Assembly: GCA_015063845.1 (NCBI GenBank)
Contig: SVTJ01000013.1
Coordinates: 1-64,000, forward strand
Direction: 5' to 3'
DNA from: Oscillospiraceae bacterium
GTDB taxonomy: Bacteria > Bacillota > Clostridia > Oscillospirales > CAG-272
DNA: 64,000 nucleotides
Both the position numbers and the translations under genes were made by a program. The notes beneath the pieces were generated by a model. It worked only from the letters and a program-made list of their open reading frames with translations. It was not told the DNA's origin and searched no databases. Position 1 is the stretch's first letter. Each line of letters opens with the position of its first letter. Positions 60,891 through 64,000 of this stretch are shown here, one piece after another.

Positions 60891-61853
60891 TCACTGTATA
60901 TATAAGATATCCTCGTCTCTCTCTATTGGATAGACCGACAAAAGCGTGCCTGCAACGGCACTCTCGCAAAGCTTTACGGCGCGTATGCGTCGGCAGTTGT
61001 AGGTGGTGAAATGATAAGTGAGAGTATCCGCATCGATGCAAGAGGAGTAAACTGTACAAACAGGCGCTCCTTGGTTTGTGATAACGCAACCTGACGGAAC
61101 AAATACCGTATCCATAACGTGGAAAAATCCGCTTATCTCATTATCCATGAGCGTATGGCTCTTTGCAAACACTGAGCGAACAAAACGAGAGGCTGACGAG
61201 TAGTCACCGGGAAGTCCCATAGCTCCCATACCGCGTGAGAAAGGGGAGAGCTCGATTGATGGACAAAGCTTGTTCTCGGGTGGCGCAGCAGAGAGGCTCA
61301 TATAGCTTGTGACGTTCCGCGTGTGGTAGGCAAACTCGGGCTCATTCGTGAGAACGCGGAATGGGTCCTTGTGTATTTTGAGACCGTCCTCTCTCGGCTC
61401 TGCAACAATAGCGCCCTGCTTGTCGGCAAATATCCAGTGCAAGGGTGTTGCGGGAAGAGATGGGGATATACTGTCGGGCGTAATATTCACACTGCGTAAA
61501 AGCTCTTCCGCTTGACTTACGCTCTCGCACCGCTGAAGAACAAAAGGAATAAGCTCGTATGACGCAACGTCGGTTTTGCCAACGTGCATTTTTTTATAAA
61601 CTGCGCTAAGCGGAAAATTGAGAGCTGCCGCGCAAAGTCCGTGTTCGTTTACGGCGTCATAGTAAAGGGGAATACCGTTGCTGACGTGCGCAATGCCGAT
61701 AATGGCGTGAGCAGATGCGGCTTTGCTTTGATATCTGTACGGAAATTCAAAATTTTGCGGAGTTATCACCACCGCCTCACCGTAGGAACGCTCAAGATCG
61801 AGCGTTCGCCCAAATAAATGATGCTTTCCGTTAATGCTTATGGCTGTACACAT
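60891..61853 (-). CDS. Linear amide C-N hydrolase (choloylglycine hydrolase-like Ntn enzyme)
   Basis: The 320-residue protein belongs to the bile-salt hydrolase/penicillin V acylase family. It begins MCTAI, so Cys2 becomes the N-terminal nucleophile after Met removal. FGRTLDLERSYGE and NEHGLCAAALNFP match conserved active-site regions, and LTNEPEF and SSASRFVR are also typical. Bile-salt deconjugation is possible in a gut organism, but sequence alone does not separate it from penicillin or N-acyl-amide hydrolases. The gene is monocistronic. Confidence 0.85.
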   Translation of the reverse strand: MCTAISINGKHHLFGRTLDLERSYGEAVVITPQNFEFPYRYQSKAASAHAIIGIAHVSNGIPLYYDAVNEHGLCAAALNFPLSAVYKKMHVGKTDVASYELIPFVLQRCESVSQAEELLRSVNITPDSISPSLPATPLHWIFADKQGAIVAEPREDGLKIHKDPFRVLTNEPEFAYHTRNVTSYMSLSAAPPENKLCPSIELSPFSRGMGAMGLPGDYSSASRFVRSVFAKSHTLMDNEISGFFHVMDTVFVPSGCVITNQGAPVCTVYSSCIDADTLTYHFTTYNCRRIRAVKLCESAVAGTLLSVYPIERDEDILYIQ

Positions 61854-61872
61854 AATTACTCCTGATCGATCG

Positions 61873-61976
61873 TTCGAATTGGGATCTGTCGGGGTGTTTG
61901 CACAGTATCCCTCTTAAAAGTTTTATCAAAACTTTCAATCTTGTCGGGTGCGAACTCCTCGAAAAATCCTAATTTT
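61873..61976. repeat. Module D repeat, internally deleted copy
   Basis: It begins AATTGGGATCTGTCGG, continues GTGTTTGCACAGTATCCCTCTTAAAAGTTTT as in 35370-35410, then jumps to ACTTTCAATCTTGTCGGGTGCGAAC as in 8148-8170, and ends AAAAATCCTAATTT. The GC-rich centre of module D is missing. Confidence 0.75.
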
Positions 61977-62035
61977 TATTATTTCAACCGTCGAAAAAAA
62001 TATGCCGAAAAGTCTTGATAAAAAAATATCAATTA

Positions 62036-62064
62036 TTGACATTTATTTGAGGGTGTGATATAAT
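62036..62064 (+). promoter_or_regulatory. Consensus promoter of the ETF operon
   Basis: TTGACA (62036-62041), 17 bp, TATAAT (62059-62064). Confidence 0.88.
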
Positions 62065-62108
62065 GTTTTTGGTTATTTTGCAAAAGATTTTTATGGTGGA
62101 GGATATAT

Positions 62109-62897
62109 ATGAAAATTCTTGTTTGTATAAAGCAGGTGCCGGGCTCCAATAACGTTGAGGTCGATCCCGTAACGGGCGTTCTTAAGCGTAGCGGCATACA
62201 AAGCAAAATGAATCCTTATGACCTTTACGGTATAGAGACCGCACTCTCGCTCACCGAAAAGTACGGCGGCAGTGTTGAGTGTATCACTATGGGACCCCCT
62301 CAGTCAAAGTCGGTCATAGTTGAGGCTGTTTGTATGGGCGCAGAAAAGGGAACTGTTCTTTCCGACCGTAAGTTTGCGGGTGCTGACGTTCTCGCAACGG
62401 CGTATACCATTTCTCAGGGTATCCGCAAGTGCGGCGATTTTGATATAATTATCTGCGGTAAGCAGACTACCGACGGAGATACAGCTCAGGTAGGTGCTGA
62501 GGTCGCGGAGTATCTTGATATTCCAAACGTTTCGAACGTTCTCTCGGTTGATGAGGTCGCTGACGGTAAGGTCACCGTAACAGCCTCTCTCGACAACAAG
62601 ACGGTCAAGATGAGTGTTGAGCTTCCTTGCCTCATCTCTATGGAGAACGATATCAACACCCCAAGACTTCCCTCGTATAAGGTAAAGCAGAATATAAAGG
62701 ACGACGCTGTGAAATTCCTTAGCTTCGCTGATTTTGACGACCAGAATTCTTATCATTACGGTCTTTCGGGCTCGGCAACGCAGGTTGAGAGAATATTCCC
62801 GCCCGAAAAGAACACCGAGAAGTATGCGGTTATGGGAACGTCCGAAGAGCAGGCGGGCAAGCTTTGCGACCTAGTTTGCAAATTGAAGATGATATAA
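62109..62897 (+). CDS. etfB: Electron transfer flavoprotein beta subunit
   Basis: EtfB forms a heterodimer with EtfA and carries electrons from acyl-CoA or other dehydrogenases, in anaerobes often in flavin-based bifurcation. The 262-residue protein has KILVCIKQVPG, MNPYDLYGIETAL, IICGKQTTDGDTAQVGAEVAEYL and LPCLISMENDINTPRLPSY, all typical. It is directly upstream of etfA with a 13-bp gap. Confidence 0.94.
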   Translation: MKILVCIKQVPGSNNVEVDPVTGVLKRSGIQSKMNPYDLYGIETALSLTEKYGGSVECITMGPPQSKSVIVEAVCMGAEKGTVLSDRKFAGADVLATAYTISQGIRKCGDFDIIICGKQTTDGDTAQVGAEVAEYLDIPNVSNVLSVDEVADGKVTVTASLDNKTVKMSVELPCLISMENDINTPRLPSYKVKQNIKDDAVKFLSFADFDDQNSYHYGLSGSATQVERIFPPEKNTEKYAVMGTSEEQAGKLCDLVCKLKMI

Positions 62898-62910
62898 GGA
62901 GGTAGTAAAA

Positions 62911-64000
62911 ATGGGAACACTTATTGTAAATCAAAATATGATAAACCCCGAGCTTGCTGAAAAGCTCGTAAAGGTATGTCCCTTTGGCGCGATCTCCTAT
63001 GATGAAGGAAAGCTCACCATATCCTCAGCTTGTAAGATGTGTAAGCTCTGCGTTCGTAACGGGGAAGGTGCCGTTGAGTACGTGGTCGAGGATACCGTAG
63101 AGATAGATAAGTCTCTTTGGGAGGGTATATGTGTTTATGCCGACTGTCAGGGCGGAAATATCCACAGAGTAACGTATGAGCTCTGCGGAAAGGCAAGAGA
63201 GCTTGCTTCTGTTACCGCTCATCCCGTATACGTACTGCTTATCGGACACAATATTGGAGAGTGCGCCGAGAAGCTCTTGCATTACGGCGTTGATAAGGTA
63301 TTCGTTTATGACGATGAAGCTTATAAGAATTTCAGAATTGAGCCTTATACGGCGGCTTTCTATGACTTTATCGACAAGGTGCGCCCCTCGTCTATACTAG
63401 TCGGCGCTACCGACCTTGGCAGACAGCTCGCTCCGAGAGTTGCGGCTCGCTGCAAGGCAGGTCTTACGGCAGACTGTACAGTCCTTGAAATGAAGGACAA
63501 TACAGACCTTGTTCAGATACGTCCCGCGTTTGGCGGAAATATTATGGCGCAGATAATCTCGCCCAATACCCGTCCGCAGTTTTGTACGGCAAGATATAAG
63601 GTGTTCACTGAACCCAAGCCTACCGACGAGCCCTCGGGTAAGATAGTTAATATGTCGCTGTCCGCTGATAAGCTCACATCAAAGATAGAAGTTCTCGAAA
63701 CTCGCGAGAAGCCCAAGGATATCGATATTGCCGAGGCTGACGTTATAGTGGCTATCGGTAGAGGCGCGCAGAGTGAAGCTATGAGAGCGCAGGCTGCTGA
63801 GCTTGCCGATCTTCTTGGAGGTGTTGTTGCTTGTACAAGACCTCTTGCCGAGGCTAATATCTTTGACGCAAAGCGTCAGATAGGTCTTTCGGGAAGAACT
63901 GTAAAGCCTAAATTCATAATTTGCATCGGTATATCGGGCGCGGTACAGTTTGCTGCAGGAATGAAGTCGTCGGATTGCATCGTTGCGATAAACACCGATA
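62911..64000 (+). CDS. etfA: Electron transfer flavoprotein alpha subunit with ferredoxin-like N-terminus (partial)
   Basis: The gene runs off the window end after about 363 codons. The N-terminal 55 residues contain C23 (CPFGAI) and C41-x2-C44-x2-C47, consistent with one 4Fe-4S cluster, a feature of EtfA proteins in bifurcating or Fe-S-linked systems. The ETF alpha domain follows with VYVLLIGHNIGEC, SILVGATDLGRQLAPRVAA and RPAFGGNIMAQI. The FAD-binding end (RPLAEANIFDAKRQIGLSG, GISGAVQFAAGM) is present up to the cut. The start follows AAGGAGG. Confidence 0.93.
   Translation, partial: MGTLIVNQNMINPELAEKLVKVCPFGAISYDEGKLTISSACKMCKLCVRNGEGAVEYVVEDTVEIDKSLWEGICVYADCQGGNIHRVTYELCGKARELASVTAHPVYVLLIGHNIGECAEKLLHYGVDKVFVYDDEAYKNFRIEPYTAAFYDFIDKVRPSSILVGATDLGRQLAPRVAARCKAGLTADCTVLEMKDNTDLVQIRPAFGGNIMAQIISPNTRPQFCTARYKVFTEPKPTDEPSGKIVNMSLSADKLTSKIEVLETREKPKDIDIAEADVIVAIGRGAQSEAMRAQAAELADLLGGVVACTRPLAEANIFDAKRQIGLSGRTVKPKFIICIGISGAVQFAAGMKSSDCIVAINTD

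Overview
The window looks like chromosome of an anaerobic, endospore-forming Clostridia-class Firmicute, probably an uncultured gut lineage near Oscillospirales or Christensenellales. Supporting this are the spoIIAA-spoIIAB-sigF operon, spoVG, a split SleC-type spore cortex-lytic enzyme, CwlD/LytC-type amidase, ClpC, reverse rubrerythrin with a PerR/Fur regulator, a sodium-pump decarboxylase beta subunit, an electron-transfer flavoprotein with a ferredoxin-like N-terminus, strong AGGAGG ribosome sites and TTGACA-17-TATAAT promoters. The lineage is inference; no rRNA gene lies in the window.

Layout. 0.36-2.5 kb: a secreted beta-helix-like surface protein. 3-7.9 kb (minus strand): ClpC and a three-gene cortex/peptidoglycan cluster (SleC N-domain, SleC catalytic protein, peptidoglycan-binding protein). 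8.3-17.8 kb: nuclease-helicase fusion, aminotransferase, radical SAM protein, LigA, amidase, RsmI. 18-21.8 kb: aspartate-semialdehyde dehydrogenase, a yybP-ykoY-type riboswitch ahead of sodium-pump beta and gamma-like subunits, PerR and rubrerythrin. 22.2-34.6 kb: a division and cell wall (dcw) operon, mraZ-rsmH-ftsL-PBP-murE-murF-mraY-ftsW-murG-ftsQ, without murD, murC, ftsA or ftsZ; murC is at 49 kb. 34.7-41 kb: HAD phosphatase, rplJ-rplL with an L10 leader, the spoIIA operon, zapA and a U32 protein. 41.5-50 kb: alpha-L-fucosidase bracketed by repeats, an ECF-type sigma factor with a membrane beta-propeller partner, three small unknown genes, lipid kinase, phosphoesterase, spoVG and murC. 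50.5-53.2 kb: methyltransferase, Hsp33 and five tRNAs (Val, Asp, Phe, Gly, Cys). 53.4-55.1 kb: a small accessory stretch of three genes with near-identical promoter and leader cassettes. 55.2-64 kb: metabolic genes and the start of an ETF operon, cut by the window end.

The most unusual non-genic content is a mosaic family of intergenic repeats. Four different interior modules (called A, B, C and D here) share the short terminal motif TTAGGATTTATCGG or its complement and are often joined end to end through a shared copy of it. Module B has 27-bp perfect terminal inverted repeats and looks like a miniature inverted-repeat element. The repeats fill most gaps longer than 300 bp, bracket the fucosidase as direct repeats, and abut a truncated AraC-family pseudogene.

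Other points worth a second look are a four-cysteine zinc-ribbon-like insertion directly after the KTG motif of the dcw penicillin-binding protein, three tandem 43-bp terminator-like units between murE and murF, a 26-bp perfect inverted repeat that includes the 3' end of tRNA-Cys, and a Mn2+-type riboswitch in front of a sodium pump. Everything here was read by eye; no database or structure search was run.
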